A DNA stretch of 20,082 nucleotides from a virus. The DNA is taken from positions 1 through 20,082 of the IMG/VR virus record IMGVR_UViG_3300045996_000314; one strand, 5' to 3'. Below the pieces are notes generated by a model. It made no database searches, was not told where the DNA came from, and was given only the letters and a program-made list of their open reading frames with translations. Numbering within the stretch: position 1 is the first letter of the stretch; each line of letters starts with the position of its first letter. Below are positions 1 through 8,479 of this stretch, in pieces. The position numbers were made by a program, and so were the translations under genes.

Positions 1-1478
1 GTGAACGTCTCTTTGGGGTGTCGCTTGCGCCGGTTCTGCCGTGCCGGCAGGATCACATGCGTCTCAGGCGAAAACACTTCGCTGATGACCGTGCCGCTGA
101 ACGGGACGCCGGACGCGAACGTGCCCTGCGCCGCCGTGCCGTAATAGAGTTTCCCGTCGACCTCCGTCTCGACCTCGACGGCGACGATAAACGGCCGGTT
201 GAACGGGAAGGCAAAGGTGCGGAACGTCGTGTCCAGCCGGTCGGTGACGCGCCCGATGATCCGCTCGCTCTTGTCGCGGAGCGCCGTGCCCACATCGCGC
301 ACGGAGTACACGTAGGCGCGCCACAGGGCGTTGTTTGCCGCCTGCGCGTGTGTCAGGTCCAGATAGGTGCTATCGGCGCTCAGCGAGGCGTTGAACGGCG
401 TAGGGGCCACGGCGCCGGTGTAGGAGATCGTGAAGGTCCGGGTGACGGTCGCGCTCTGACCGCTCGCCTTGCGAACGAAGAACGTTGCCGTATAGACGCC
501 GCCGTTGGTGAAGATCAGCCGCGCCGGATGCGCCTGCCGGTCGGTTTCCTTCCCTCGCGTATCTCGCAGCGGCACGTCGCGCGCGTTCGGGTTGCTGCCG
601 TCCGTGGCCCACAGATAGATGCCCGCGCCGCCCGCGTCGACGTAATAGATCTCCTGGTAGTCGACGGGGTCCACGTCCTCGAGCGCGTTCGTGACGGTCC
701 AGTAAAAGATCGGGCGTAGGTCGTCGATCACCTGCGCGGCGGTCGGTGTCTGGACCGTCAGGCTGAGCGTATTGCTCACCCAGAACGTCGCCATCTCGGA
801 GAGTTCGGCGTAGCGGAAGAGATTTGCACCGCCGCTATAGAGGGCGTTGACGTTGTCATAGGCGGTCGCCGCCCAGGCGTAACGACCGTTGTATTGGCTC
901 TCGACCAGCGGCACGCTGCCGACCGGCGTGGTCAGCGCCGCCGCCGTCACCGTGACCGCCGTCCCGGCCGCGTTCTTGAGGGTTTTCGTGTTCAACTCGT
1001 ACGTAAAGCGCGACCGATCATTGCCGGTCGGAAGGATCTTGAGCCCGCTCATGTCGCCAATAAAGGTCACCTCGACAAACTGGCCAATGAACGACCCGGT
1101 GACGTCGACGTTGCCCGGGCCCACGTCGGGCAGCGCCTCGATTGCCTCCCTGATCCCATCCGCGTCGGCATCCCACGGAATCGGCACCGTCAACACGTCG
1201 AAGAGACTGAACTGCAGCGAGCCGCTGGCCGGTACGTCGCCGAGGGTGAAGTCCGTCGTCTGGTTGGTCGAGTTGGGCGCGACTGGCTGAAACGTCCAGG
1301 TCGTGCCGGTCGTGTTGGTCATGGCGTTGACGGAGAGGACTTGCCCGCCCGCCGTCATCAGGACGGCGTAGACCTCCTGGTTCGCCATCGCCGGCACCGT
1401 CGCCGTGAGCAGCGGCAGCGATGTCGATGTCACGTCGTCGCGCGGGCTGATGATCGTCGGAACCGCCGGGACTGGCAT
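1..1478 (-). CDS. Ig-like tail protein after the tape measure (3' end outside window)
   Basis: An open frame from ATG 1478 to the window edge, 492 residues visible and no stop. TAGAGGAGCAACG precedes the ATG, giving a strong SD just after the tape measure stop. The sequence begins MPVPAVPTIISPRDDVTSTS and is almost wholly beta-rich, with several sandwich-like segments: VYAVLMTAGGQVLSVNAMTN, LTVQTPTAAQVIDDLRPIFY followed by WTVTNALED, and GVYTATFFVRKASGQSATVT. These resemble Ig-like or fibronectin III-like domains of tail proteins. Its position fits a distal tail or tail-tip/fibre structural protein; the exact type cannot be settled without the missing C-terminus. Confidence 0.82.
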   Translation of the reverse strand, partial: MPVPAVPTIISPRDDVTSTSLPLLTATVPAMANQEVYAVLMTAGGQVLSVNAMTNTTGTTWTFQPVAPNSTNQTTDFTLGDVPASGSLQFSLFDVLTVPIPWDADADGIREAIEALPDVGPGNVDVTGSFIGQFVEVTFIGDMSGLKILPTGNDRSRFTYELNTKTLKNAAGTAVTVTAAALTTPVGSVPLVESQYNGRYAWAATAYDNVNALYSGGANLFRYAELSEMATFWVSNTLSLTVQTPTAAQVIDDLRPIFYWTVTNALEDVDPVDYQEIYYVDAGGAGIYLWATDGSNPNARDVPLRDTRGKETDRQAHPARLIFTNGGVYTATFFVRKASGQSATVTRTFTISYTGAVAPTPFNASLSADSTYLDLTHAQAANNALWRAYVYSVRDVGTALRDKSERIIGRVTDRLDTTFRTFAFPFNRPFIVAVEVETEVDGKLYYGTAAQGTFASGVPFSGTVISEVFSPETHVILPARQNRRKRHPKETF

Positions 1479-1488
1479 CGTTGCTCCT

Positions 1489-4400
1489 CTAGCGCAGCGT
1501 CGAGCCGAGCCGCGTGCTCGTCGCCCGTCGCGCCGGCTTCACATCCTCGAGCACGTCGGCGGCACCCGCACCGCGGCGGGCGTCGTGGTCGATGCGGTCG
1601 TACTCGCTCGGCGTCGGTGTAATCACCGTCTGGTAGATCGTCGTCTGGCTGCCGCCACCACCGCTGCGGGTCGGCACGTCGTAGCGCGGTTGGTTCGGCG
1701 TGACGGCAAGGGCACTGCGCGAGAATGTCGTCTCGAACCCGCTCATATAGCCGAGCGACGATTGCCGACCCAGTTCTTCAAACACACGCGATGGCGAGTG
1801 GATGCCGAGGCCCGACCGGGCTCCACTTGTCACCCCGGACGCGAACGCCGACCCTGCCGTCCGGCCGAGCCGGCTGTAGAAGTCCGGATTCACGTAGGTA
1901 TTGTCTTCGGCCAGGATGCCTTTGCGGACGACGCCGGTATTGACGCTCTTCCAGAAACCATCGGCGAGGCGCTGCCAACCGTTGATGATCGTCGGCGCGC
2001 CTGATCGGATGCGCGCCCGGACCATGTCGGTGACCGACGTTGCGGACATAACACGGCGCGCCGCATTGACCGCAGCTTGTGCGACAGACACGGCCGCGTT
2101 GACCACGAGCGGCATACCGTCGCGGATGCCCCTTGCCAGCCCCTCGTCCATGTTGATGCCGACCGGGACCATCCTCTTCGCCGGGGAGGAGATACCGGCC
2201 GCCTGCTTCGCGGCGCTGATCGCATTGGTGACGACCGCGACCGCCGTACCCGTTACTCGCGGCTGCCCGGCGCGCAGGCCACCGGAAAGCCCGGCCGCCA
2301 TTTGGACACCGAAGTCTGTCCAGACCTTCGATGGCGAGCTAATCAACGCGGTAACGGCGGCGCCGACGTTGGCGGCAGCCATCAGTGCCGACGCCGCCGA
2401 CGAGACAGCACCGATCTGCGACCGGAGCCCGCCGGCGAGCCCCGCTCCGGCGGCACGGCCGATCGCGGCCATTGTGCCGGGAAGCTGGCTGAATGCGCCG
2501 ACGATTGAGCTGGCCGCGGCCTGCGCGGCGCTGACCGCGCTAGAGAAGCCCGACTCTATCCCATTGGCAAAGGCGTCTCCTGCCCGCTGCCCATCGTTGG
2601 CGATCTTGCCGGCGAGCGCTCCGATGATATTGCTGATCCGCTGCGCGGCATTGGTCGCGGCCTGCGCCGCCCGGTTCATGCCGCCGGAGATGGCTACAAC
2701 GACCCCGGACATGCCAATCGCCACTCTCGTCGCGATGCTGTTCATCGCCGTCCCGATGGTGGCGGACAGGGATGCGAACACCGTCGCGACCCCCGTCTGA
2801 AGATTCGCGAGGGCCGATGCCGCCCTCGTCACCATCGTCGTGAATCCGGTCCCGACCGCCGTGTTCAGGGTCGCCATCGCCACTGTTGCCGACGTGGCAA
2901 TTGTCGTGAAGGCCAGGGCGACGCCGGTCTGCAGGTTGAACATGGCGAGCCCGACCTGTGCCACCATGATCGTGAAGGCGGTTGTCACGGCCGTACTCAG
3001 AGTGGGCATCGCCGTTGAGACAGCGAGTCCGATATTTCCAAAGGTCGTCGTGATGCCGGTTTGCAGGTTGAACATGGCCAGGCCAACCTGCGCGACCATC
3101 GTCGTGACTCCCGTGCTGAGCGTTGTGCCCCACAGGGCGACTTCGGTCTGAATCGTCGTGTTCACAGATGCGAGTTCTGTCTGGACTTGCGTCGCCAGAC
3201 CGGCAAACATGCCGCTGCCCGCGTCTTCTGGGATGAAGTCGCCCTTGTAGCCGAGTGGCGAGGCGCCGCCGTCACCGCCGCCGCCGAATTGGAAGTCCAG
3301 ACTGATCGGCACCGGCACAGTGATTGGCCCCATGATGGAGATCGCGGCCTTCGCGGCGGCAATGATGTCCTCCATGCTCGGCGTATTCACTTTGCCGATC
3401 GTCATGTCGAAAATCACCTTCATGGGGACTTCGGGCGCAGCATCGCCGAGCGCGATTTGCTGTTGAATCGCGTCCTTGATTGCACCCAACGCAGGCAGAA
3501 CGACGTCGCCTATCTCCGCAAGCAAGTCGATCGTCGCCTTGACCTGTGATCCGGCGAAATACTGGTCGATGCGATTGTTGATCGTGGAAAGCGCGCTCCC
3601 GGCGCTGAAGTCGACGTTGCCGATTCGAGCGATAAGGTTGAATACCGCCTCGACCTTCGTGCCGGCGAAGAATTGCGAGACACGATTCTGGATGACGCTC
3701 GCCATATTGCCCCAACTCTCGACGAGCTTGGGCGCGGCAACATTCAGCGTCCAGCTTCCAAGGTCGGCAACAATCGGGCCTATGCGCCTCTTGATCGTTT
3801 CGGCCATGTTGCCCCAGCTCTCGAGGATCTTGGGCGCGCCGACATCGAGCGTCCAGTTGGCAAGATCAACGATAGTATTCGCCAGTCGACCTTTGATGAA
3901 TTGATTGATTTGCGCGCCGAGGCCGCCGCCACCACCGCCGCCGCCCATTGCGCGACCAAAGCCGGAGCCAAAGGTGCCGCCGCCGCCGCCGCCAAATTGA
4001 ATGCGCGGCGCGACGAGATTGAGCACCCATTGGACGCCATCGGTCACGTAAGGCGCTCCTGCCATGACTTTCTCATTGATCGCCTGGGCGATGCTCTTTC
4101 CTGCGGTGATCGACCAGTCTCGAATGGTGACGCCGACGCTTGGAATCGGCACGTCGCCAGTGCCGCCCATCGCCCGGCTGAATCCTGAGCCAAAGGTTCC
4201 GCCGCTCGTGGCCCCGCCAAGCACAAAGTCACGGATCGCGCTGCCGATGCTCTTCGCCGCGCTGATGATCCATCCGGCGATGTTGACAGCGACACTGGGA
4301 TGGGTGATTGCTCCGGTGCCGATCATTGCTCGGGCAAAGCCTGTTCCAAAGGTGCCACCCGACCCACCGCCGAGCACGAAGTCAACGATGGCACTGCGGA

Positions 4401-6798
4401 GACTCTGGAGTGCCGAGACGATCCAACCGCCGATCAGGACCGCGACAGTCCCGATATTGACACCCTGGCCACCTCCGCCCCCTAGAGCGGCGATGTCGCC
4501 GGCGGCGCCGCTTGCTCCTGCCATGCCGCGGCCTGCGACCCATTCCTGGATCGCGCCCCAGAGACTCTTGGCGGCGCTGATAATCCAACCGCCGATCAGG
4601 ACCGCGATCGTCCCGAGGTTGATCCCCGCGCCGCCGGTACCGCCACCGAGCGCGGCGAGGTCACCGGCGGCACCGCTCTGCCCAGCGGGCCCCTGGCCGA
4701 GTACCCATTCTTTGATGGCGCTCCAGACGCTCTTGGCGGCACTGATCAGCCAGCCACCGATCGTGAGGGCGATACTGCCGATGTTCTGGGCAGCCGCACC
4801 TGCGGCGGGAAGAGCGGTGCCTGTGACCCAGTCGGCGATGGCACCGCCGACATCCACCGCAGCGCTAACAAGCCAGCCGCCAATACGGAGGGCAACCGCT
4901 GGGATGTCGAGCGCGTCGACGAGTTGGGTGAACCCCTCCCATACTCGCTGAAGGCCACGGCCTGCGTCACCCAACTCTTCCGGCAGGCGATCCCAGAGCG
5001 CCGACCATCCGCCCTCCTGGAACGCGGAGATCAAGTCGCTCACGCTGTCGCTGACGAGGCGGAAGCCGGAGACGAGAGATTTCAAGGGGCCGGCAGCTGC
5101 GGCCCAGCGGGGATTCGAGAGGTCGAGCAGACGGCCAAACGCGGTGATCGAGTCAATGACTCGATCGGTGCCACGAGCCAGGCCCTCAAACCATCCGCCG
5201 AGATCATTGAGTCCGATATTCCGCAGGCCCGCACCGACACCAAAGAGCACCGCCGACAGCGGATCTGTAACTTGGTTGAGCGCCTTGAACCTCGGCACGA
5301 ACTTGGCCACAAAGTCGTCGGCGATGTCACCGATGCCGAGGAAGTTCGTTTTATAGGCGAAATACAGCGCGGTCGCCGCTAGGCCTATCACGCCGAACGC
5401 CCGTGCTCCGATAGCGGCGAAGCGCCCGAACCGGCCCAGGCCACGACTGAACTTGCCGAGGATGCCCGGCGCGGTCTGGAGCGTCGCCAGCGCTGCCCGC
5501 GTCTCAAGGATGCGCGGCAGCATAATCAGGAACGCGCCCGCCGCCAGCAGGGCGGCTCCACCGATGCCGAGCACCGCCGCCGCAACGATGCGCAGCGGTC
5601 GCGGTATCCCAATCATGCTCTCGGTGATCCGGGCGATCAGGTCCGCGAAGAGCGTCAGACCCGGCACCGCCTCGGCCATGATCGTGCCAAGCAGCGTGCT
5701 AACGCCCTCCGTCGCCCGCTGCCAGGCGCCCTTGAGCGTGTCGAGCCGCTTCGCTGCCTGCTCCGCCGCGATCCCGCTCTGGCTCATCTCGCCGGTCATG
5801 GCGCGGATGTCGTCGCCGCCGGTGAGCGCGGCGAGCCCCATCACGTCGATCGCCTCCGCGCCGAAGATCGTGCCGAGCGTGAGCGCCTTCTGTTCGTCGG
5901 TCGCCCCGGCTAGCGCGGTACTGAGTTGATCGAAGAGCGGCGGAAAGCCGATGAAGTTGCCTTGCGCGTCGAAGGCGTCGATGCCGAGCCGCTCCATCTC
6001 CGCCGATGCGTCGGACGTCGGATCGACGAGATTCTGGATACCACGCGCAAGGCTCACGCCCGCGTCGGCACCCTTGAGGCCGTACCCGGTAAAGACGGCA
6101 ACCGACGCCGCCGCCTCATCGAAGCCGACGCCGAACGACGCCGCCACGGGCCCGATGTTCCGCATACCCATAATGATGTCGCCGACGCCGGCACTTGATT
6201 CGTTCGCGGCCACAGTGAGGATGTCCGCCGCCCGGCTTGCGTCGGTCATGGCGATGTCCGAATCGACGATCGCCGGACTCCAGGTATTCATTGCCTGCGT
6301 GACGCCGGTTAGGGCCACCGGCAACGTCTCGCCGGTGGCGGATGCCAGGTCGACGACGGCTTGCGTCGCGCCGTGCGGGCCGAGCGCCTGCTCGGCATCG
6401 ATACCGGCCTTGAGCAGCGCATCCATCAGGGCCGAAACTTCCGGCGCGCTGTATTGGCTATTGACGCCGATGCGCCGCGTCTCGTCGGCAATCCGCCCCA
6501 TCAGATCGGGCGTTGCGCCGCGCCCCAGCGTGGCTTCGATATTGGCCAGTCCCTGTTCGAGATCCGCTGCCGCCTTGATGCCGGCACCGAAGGTGGCGAT
6601 CATGGCCCCACCGAGCACGGCGAACCCGCGCCCGGTGTCGTTCATTGCCCGCTCGTTTCGTGACGCCCAGTCGGTCAGACCACGGTTGGCGCCGCCCGCC
6701 TGACCGAGCCGACCCATCGCCGACTCGGCCCGCGCCGCGTTCGCCATGAAGCGGTCGATCTCGAGGTCAATGACGGCTGTCGCTGTGCCGAGTAGCAC
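1489..6798 (-). CDS. Tape measure protein (TP901 type)
   Basis: A 1769-residue protein that sets tail length and helps DNA delivery. Residues about 75-390 match the TP901-type core (for example GVNSQYSAPEVSALMDALLK, then GPVAASFGVGFDEAAASVAV and ALTLGTIFGAEAIDV). Two hydrophobic segments follow, about 401-427 and 459-482. Then come tandem repeats containing IGGWIISAAKS, Gly-rich linkers, WGNMA repeats, and AQVGLAMFNLQTG repeats. Near the C-terminus, SSPSKVW, SSPAKRM and HSPSRVF are repeated SPS motifs usual in tape measures. No peptidase or transglycosylase motif was seen. GTG start with GGGAG nine bases upstream. It follows the chaperones, as expected. Confidence 0.96.
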   Translation of the reverse strand: MLLGTATAVIDLEIDRFMANAARAESAMGRLGQAGGANRGLTDWASRNERAMNDTGRGFAVLGGAMIATFGAGIKAAADLEQGLANIEATLGRGATPDLMGRIADETRRIGVNSQYSAPEVSALMDALLKAGIDAEQALGPHGATQAVVDLASATGETLPVALTGVTQAMNTWSPAIVDSDIAMTDASRAADILTVAANESSAGVGDIIMGMRNIGPVAASFGVGFDEAAASVAVFTGYGLKGADAGVSLARGIQNLVDPTSDASAEMERLGIDAFDAQGNFIGFPPLFDQLSTALAGATDEQKALTLGTIFGAEAIDVMGLAALTGGDDIRAMTGEMSQSGIAAEQAAKRLDTLKGAWQRATEGVSTLLGTIMAEAVPGLTLFADLIARITESMIGIPRPLRIVAAAVLGIGGAALLAAGAFLIMLPRILETRAALATLQTAPGILGKFSRGLGRFGRFAAIGARAFGVIGLAATALYFAYKTNFLGIGDIADDFVAKFVPRFKALNQVTDPLSAVLFGVGAGLRNIGLNDLGGWFEGLARGTDRVIDSITAFGRLLDLSNPRWAAAAGPLKSLVSGFRLVSDSVSDLISAFQEGGWSALWDRLPEELGDAGRGLQRVWEGFTQLVDALDIPAVALRIGGWLVSAAVDVGGAIADWVTGTALPAAGAAAQNIGSIALTIGGWLISAAKSVWSAIKEWVLGQGPAGQSGAAGDLAALGGGTGGAGINLGTIAVLIGGWIISAAKSLWGAIQEWVAGRGMAGASGAAGDIAALGGGGGQGVNIGTVAVLIGGWIVSALQSLRSAIVDFVLGGGSGGTFGTGFARAMIGTGAITHPSVAVNIAGWIISAAKSIGSAIRDFVLGGATSGGTFGSGFSRAMGGTGDVPIPSVGVTIRDWSITAGKSIAQAINEKVMAGAPYVTDGVQWVLNLVAPRIQFGGGGGGTFGSGFGRAMGGGGGGGGLGAQINQFIKGRLANTIVDLANWTLDVGAPKILESWGNMAETIKRRIGPIVADLGSWTLNVAAPKLVESWGNMASVIQNRVSQFFAGTKVEAVFNLIARIGNVDFSAGSALSTINNRIDQYFAGSQVKATIDLLAEIGDVVLPALGAIKDAIQQQIALGDAAPEVPMKVIFDMTIGKVNTPSMEDIIAAAKAAISIMGPITVPVPISLDFQFGGGGDGGASPLGYKGDFIPEDAGSGMFAGLATQVQTELASVNTTIQTEVALWGTTLSTGVTTMVAQVGLAMFNLQTGITTTFGNIGLAVSTAMPTLSTAVTTAFTIMVAQVGLAMFNLQTGVALAFTTIATSATVAMATLNTAVGTGFTTMVTRAASALANLQTGVATVFASLSATIGTAMNSIATRVAIGMSGVVVAISGGMNRAAQAATNAAQRISNIIGALAGKIANDGQRAGDAFANGIESGFSSAVSAAQAAASSIVGAFSQLPGTMAAIGRAAGAGLAGGLRSQIGAVSSAASALMAAANVGAAVTALISSPSKVWTDFGVQMAAGLSGGLRAGQPRVTGTAVAVVTNAISAAKQAAGISSPAKRMVPVGINMDEGLARGIRDGMPLVVNAAVSVAQAAVNAARRVMSATSVTDMVRARIRSGAPTIINGWQRLADGFWKSVNTGVVRKGILAEDNTYVNPDFYSRLGRTAGSAFASGVTSGARSGLGIHSPSRVFEELGRQSSLGYMSGFETTFSRSALAVTPNQPRYDVPTRSGGGGSQTTIYQTVITPTPSEYDRIDHDARRGAGAADVLEDVKPARRATSTRLGSTLR
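2791..3110 (-). repeat. Coding tandem repeat in tape measure, AMFNLQTG units
   Basis: Units starting near 2791, 2923 and 3055 are spaced exactly 132 bases (44 residues) apart. The last two both encode MVAQVGLAMFNLQTG and differ at few bases; the 2791 unit is more diverged (RAASALANLQTG). The regular 132-base period suggests unequal recombination that changes tape measure length in frame. Confidence 0.82.
3701..3867 (-). repeat. Coding direct repeat in tape measure, WGNMA pair
   Basis: Two similar blocks, 3701-3765 and 3803-3867, 102 bases apart. Both encode a version of WTLDVGAPKILESWGNMA (the other reads WTLNVAAPKLVESWGNMA). This is a recent-looking internal duplication of 34 residues. Confidence 0.8.
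4066..4906 (-). repeat. Coding tandem repeat in tape measure, six IGGW units
   Basis: Six diverged units, each with an IGGWIISAAKS-like block followed by an SAIxEWVLG-like block and a Gly/Ala-rich linker. The IGGW codons are near 4880, 4749, 4584, 4421, 4268 and 4110, so most units are about 150-165 bases (51-55 residues); the first interval is about 131. The two middle units are the most alike at DNA level. The last unit (TIRDWSITAGKS) has lost the motif. The units look like hydrophobic helical hairpins joined by flexible linkers. Confidence 0.8.
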
Positions 6799-6816
6799 CG
6801 GCGTTGCTCCCGCGTC

Positions 6817-7179
6817 CTAGATCAGCGGGCCAATCCCGCCATCGGTGAACATGCTGAACAGCGCGTCCATGTCCACGTCGTCGAACTCCGTGTCGTCGTG
6901 GGCGACGCCCTCACCGTCAGTGGCCCCGTAGAGCGCCAGGATGGCCTCGACGGTCTTGTACTTCGGTGCCCATACCTGACCCCTGCTGAGCTCCTCGGCC
7001 TTGCTCTGACGCGCTTTGACGCGCTCTTCGCGTGTGCGTTCGTACCAGTCCCAGAAGTCGACGACGGCGAAGTCGAAGTCGAGACACGTCGCGGCGCTAG
7101 AGCTCGTCTGGTCCAACCGCAATATGTCGGACGGCCTCTGCGGCCACTGGCTCAGGCGCGCGAGCCGGTACAGGTTGTG
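6817..7179 (-). CDS. Tail assembly chaperone, second frame (gpT-like), reached by probable +1 frameshift
   Basis: This frame reads HNLYRLARLSQWPQRPSDIL, continuing RLDQTSSSAATCLDFDF and AVVDFWDWYERTREERVK. The NLYRLARLSxWP and DF-A-V-DFW parts look like real chaperone second-frame sequence. The frame is +1 relative to the upstream frame and overlaps its last 28 codons, so a single forward slip would give a fusion of about 288 residues. Candidate sites are CCC-G (7183-7180) and TTT-C (7195-7192). A TTG at 7122 could be read as a start but has no SD and would cut off the conserved NLYRLARL part. The coordinates given start just after the CCC-G candidate. Confidence 0.8.
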   Translation of the reverse strand, partial: HNLYRLARLSQWPQRPSDILRLDQTSSSAATCLDFDFAVVDFWDWYERTREERVKARQSKAEELSRGQVWAPKYKTVEAILALYGATDGEGVAHDDTEFDDVDMDALFSMFTDGGIGPLI

Positions 7180-7684
7180 CGGGTTCGACCAGAAACGGCT
7201 GCAGCCGCTTCGCCGCCTCCTCTTCGTTGCCGATGCAGCGCAGCAGGAAGCGCTTGCGCTCCCGTTCGCTCAGGTCCGTGACCAACATGCAGTAGGGTTC
7301 GTCCTCGTCGATGTCCTCTTCCCGCAGGACCAACTTCGGCAGGACAAACCCGTAGACGCAGAGCAGGTCGGCGAGCTTTTGATTCTTGGAGAGATTCTGT
7401 TTGAACTCGCCGAGCGTCACGTTGCGCGGCCGGTTGCCCTGCCCCGACTCAACCTGCATCGCCTTGTGAACTTCCCGCTGGATCGTGTCGGGCATCAGGT
7501 CGAGTTCGGCCCGCTTCGTGATGTCGGGAATCCGAACGTGCGCCTCCCCACCCGTGTCGTGCAGCGGGAACCAGAAGCCGATCTCCTCCTGTCGCCGCGC
7601 TCGGCGGGCATCGGCCCGCGTCGGGATGCGGTGCTCTTCGACCGCATCCGTGACGATCGTGTCCTGGGATCCGTTCTCGCTCAT
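7097..7684 (-). CDS. Tail assembly chaperone, upstream frame (gpG-like)
   Basis: A 195-residue product made in the unshifted frame; such chaperones coat the tape measure during tube assembly and are absent from the virion. It has a polar N-terminus, then LMPDTIQREVHKAMQVESGQ, LGEFKQNLSKNQKLADLLCV and a helical SERERKRFLLRCIGNEEEAA region. Its position between tube and tape measure genes is diagnostic. GGAG lies upstream of the ATG. The last 28 codons overlap a second open frame, see the next feature. Confidence 0.88.
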   Translation of the reverse strand: MSENGSQDTIVTDAVEEHRIPTRADARRARRQEEIGFWFPLHDTGGEAHVRIPDITKRAELDLMPDTIQREVHKAMQVESGQGNRPRNVTLGEFKQNLSKNQKLADLLCVYGFVLPKLVLREEDIDEDEPYCMLVTDLSERERKRFLLRCIGNEEEAAKRLQPFLVEPAQPVPARAPEPVAAEAVRHIAVGPDEL

Positions 7685-7742
7685 CGTGTCTCCGTTCCTC
7701 TCCTGTCGCCCGCATGGGCCTGGCGAGAGATCGCTAAGCTGC

Positions 7743-8288
7743 TTACAGCGTGACCGGGATGACGTTGCCGGTGAAGACGGGCGCCGTCTCCATCAGTTCG
7801 TAGATGATCATGGCGTTGATTGCGGAGTCGGCGACGAAGCTCAGGTCCGCCGTCCACTCCGCCCACGACTCCTGCTCGAACGAGGCGCTCACCGGCGCGA
7901 TGGATGCGGCGGGAAGCACGAGCCGCAAGCCGGCGCGCGTGGTGTCGTTGGGGTCCACGTCTTTGATCCAGGCCGCCAGGATGACGGTCGGCTGTGACGT
8001 GGTACCCGGCTGGATGTAGCGGTCGACGATGTTCGGCGTCGTTCCGCTCGTGCTGTACGTGCCACCGTTGATGATGGCGAAGTTGGTGATCTGCGTAACG
8101 CCGAACCCCAGTTCGCCCTCGCCCTCCGGCGCGCTGTTGGCGATCGCGTACGTCTTGCCGTCCGCCTTGAACACATCCTGGTCGGACGTGATGCTGGCGT
8201 TCAGCGTGGTCGCGGCCGGCACGTCAAGGTACGTCGGCGAGCCGGTCTTCGTCGCGACTTGGACGTGATCGAGGTTGTACCCAATCAT
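7743..8288 (-). CDS. Major tail (tube) protein
   Basis: A 181-residue protein that would polymerise into hexameric rings forming the tail tube. It is beta-rich (YLDVPAATTLNASITSDQDV, FGVTQITNFAIINGGTYST, QPTVILAAWIKDVDPNDTTR), with ASFEQESWAEWTADLSFVAD near the end, which is typical of actinophage-type tube proteins. It carries one of the strongest SDs in the window (AAGGAG about eight bases before the ATG), fitting high expression. It lies directly before the tail assembly chaperones. Its N-terminal GYNLDHVQV also occurs in the 62-aa gene at 16891-17079. Confidence 0.88.
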   Translation of the reverse strand: MIGYNLDHVQVATKTGSPTYLDVPAATTLNASITSDQDVFKADGKTYAIANSAPEGEGELGFGVTQITNFAIINGGTYSTSGTTPNIVDRYIQPGTTSQPTVILAAWIKDVDPNDTTRAGLRLVLPAASIAPVSASFEQESWAEWTADLSFVADSAINAMIIYELMETAPVFTGNVIPVTL

Positions 8289-8479
8289 TCGGTTGTCTCC
8301 TTGCCGGACTCGACCGGCTCATACCGTGGTGTTTGCTCTTCCATCGTGCGGAAGTCCCACACATGGATCGTTTTGAATCCGCGGCGCTGGTCAGGACACC
8401 GTTTGTCAGTGCAGCGGATCGTCAGGAGTTGCCCGTCGACCCGCCAGGCGTGTGTTCGCGCCGCACAGCGGAACGGCAC
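8285..8479 (-). CDS. Small Cys-containing protein, 64 aa
   Basis: Starts with GTG sharing one base with the preceding TAG, and its TGA overlaps the next ATG as ATGA. Cys5, Cys23 and Cys28 with nearby His10 and His39 (TIRCTDKRCPDQRRGFKTIH) could form a small zinc site. The C-terminus is acidic and disordered. The SD is weak (GGCTAG far upstream), so translation is probably coupled. In-frame GTG codons further upstream would give longer versions overlapping the 236-aa gene. Function unknown. Confidence 0.62.
   Translation of the reverse strand: MPFRCAARTHAWRVDGQLLTIRCTDKRCPDQRRGFKTIHVWDFRTMEEQTPRYEPVESGKETTE

Noticed and set aside
3920-4000. GC-rich triplet runs resembling a structural DNA repeat or CRISPR-like array
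   Set aside because: They are codon runs for poly-Gly linkers inside the tape measure frame; no spacer/repeat regularity is present.
6817-7122. Independent gene starting with TTG at 7122
   Set aside because: No SD precedes the TTG, and chaperone-like coding sequence (NLYRLARLSQWP) continues upstream of it in frame, so frameshift expression is more likely.
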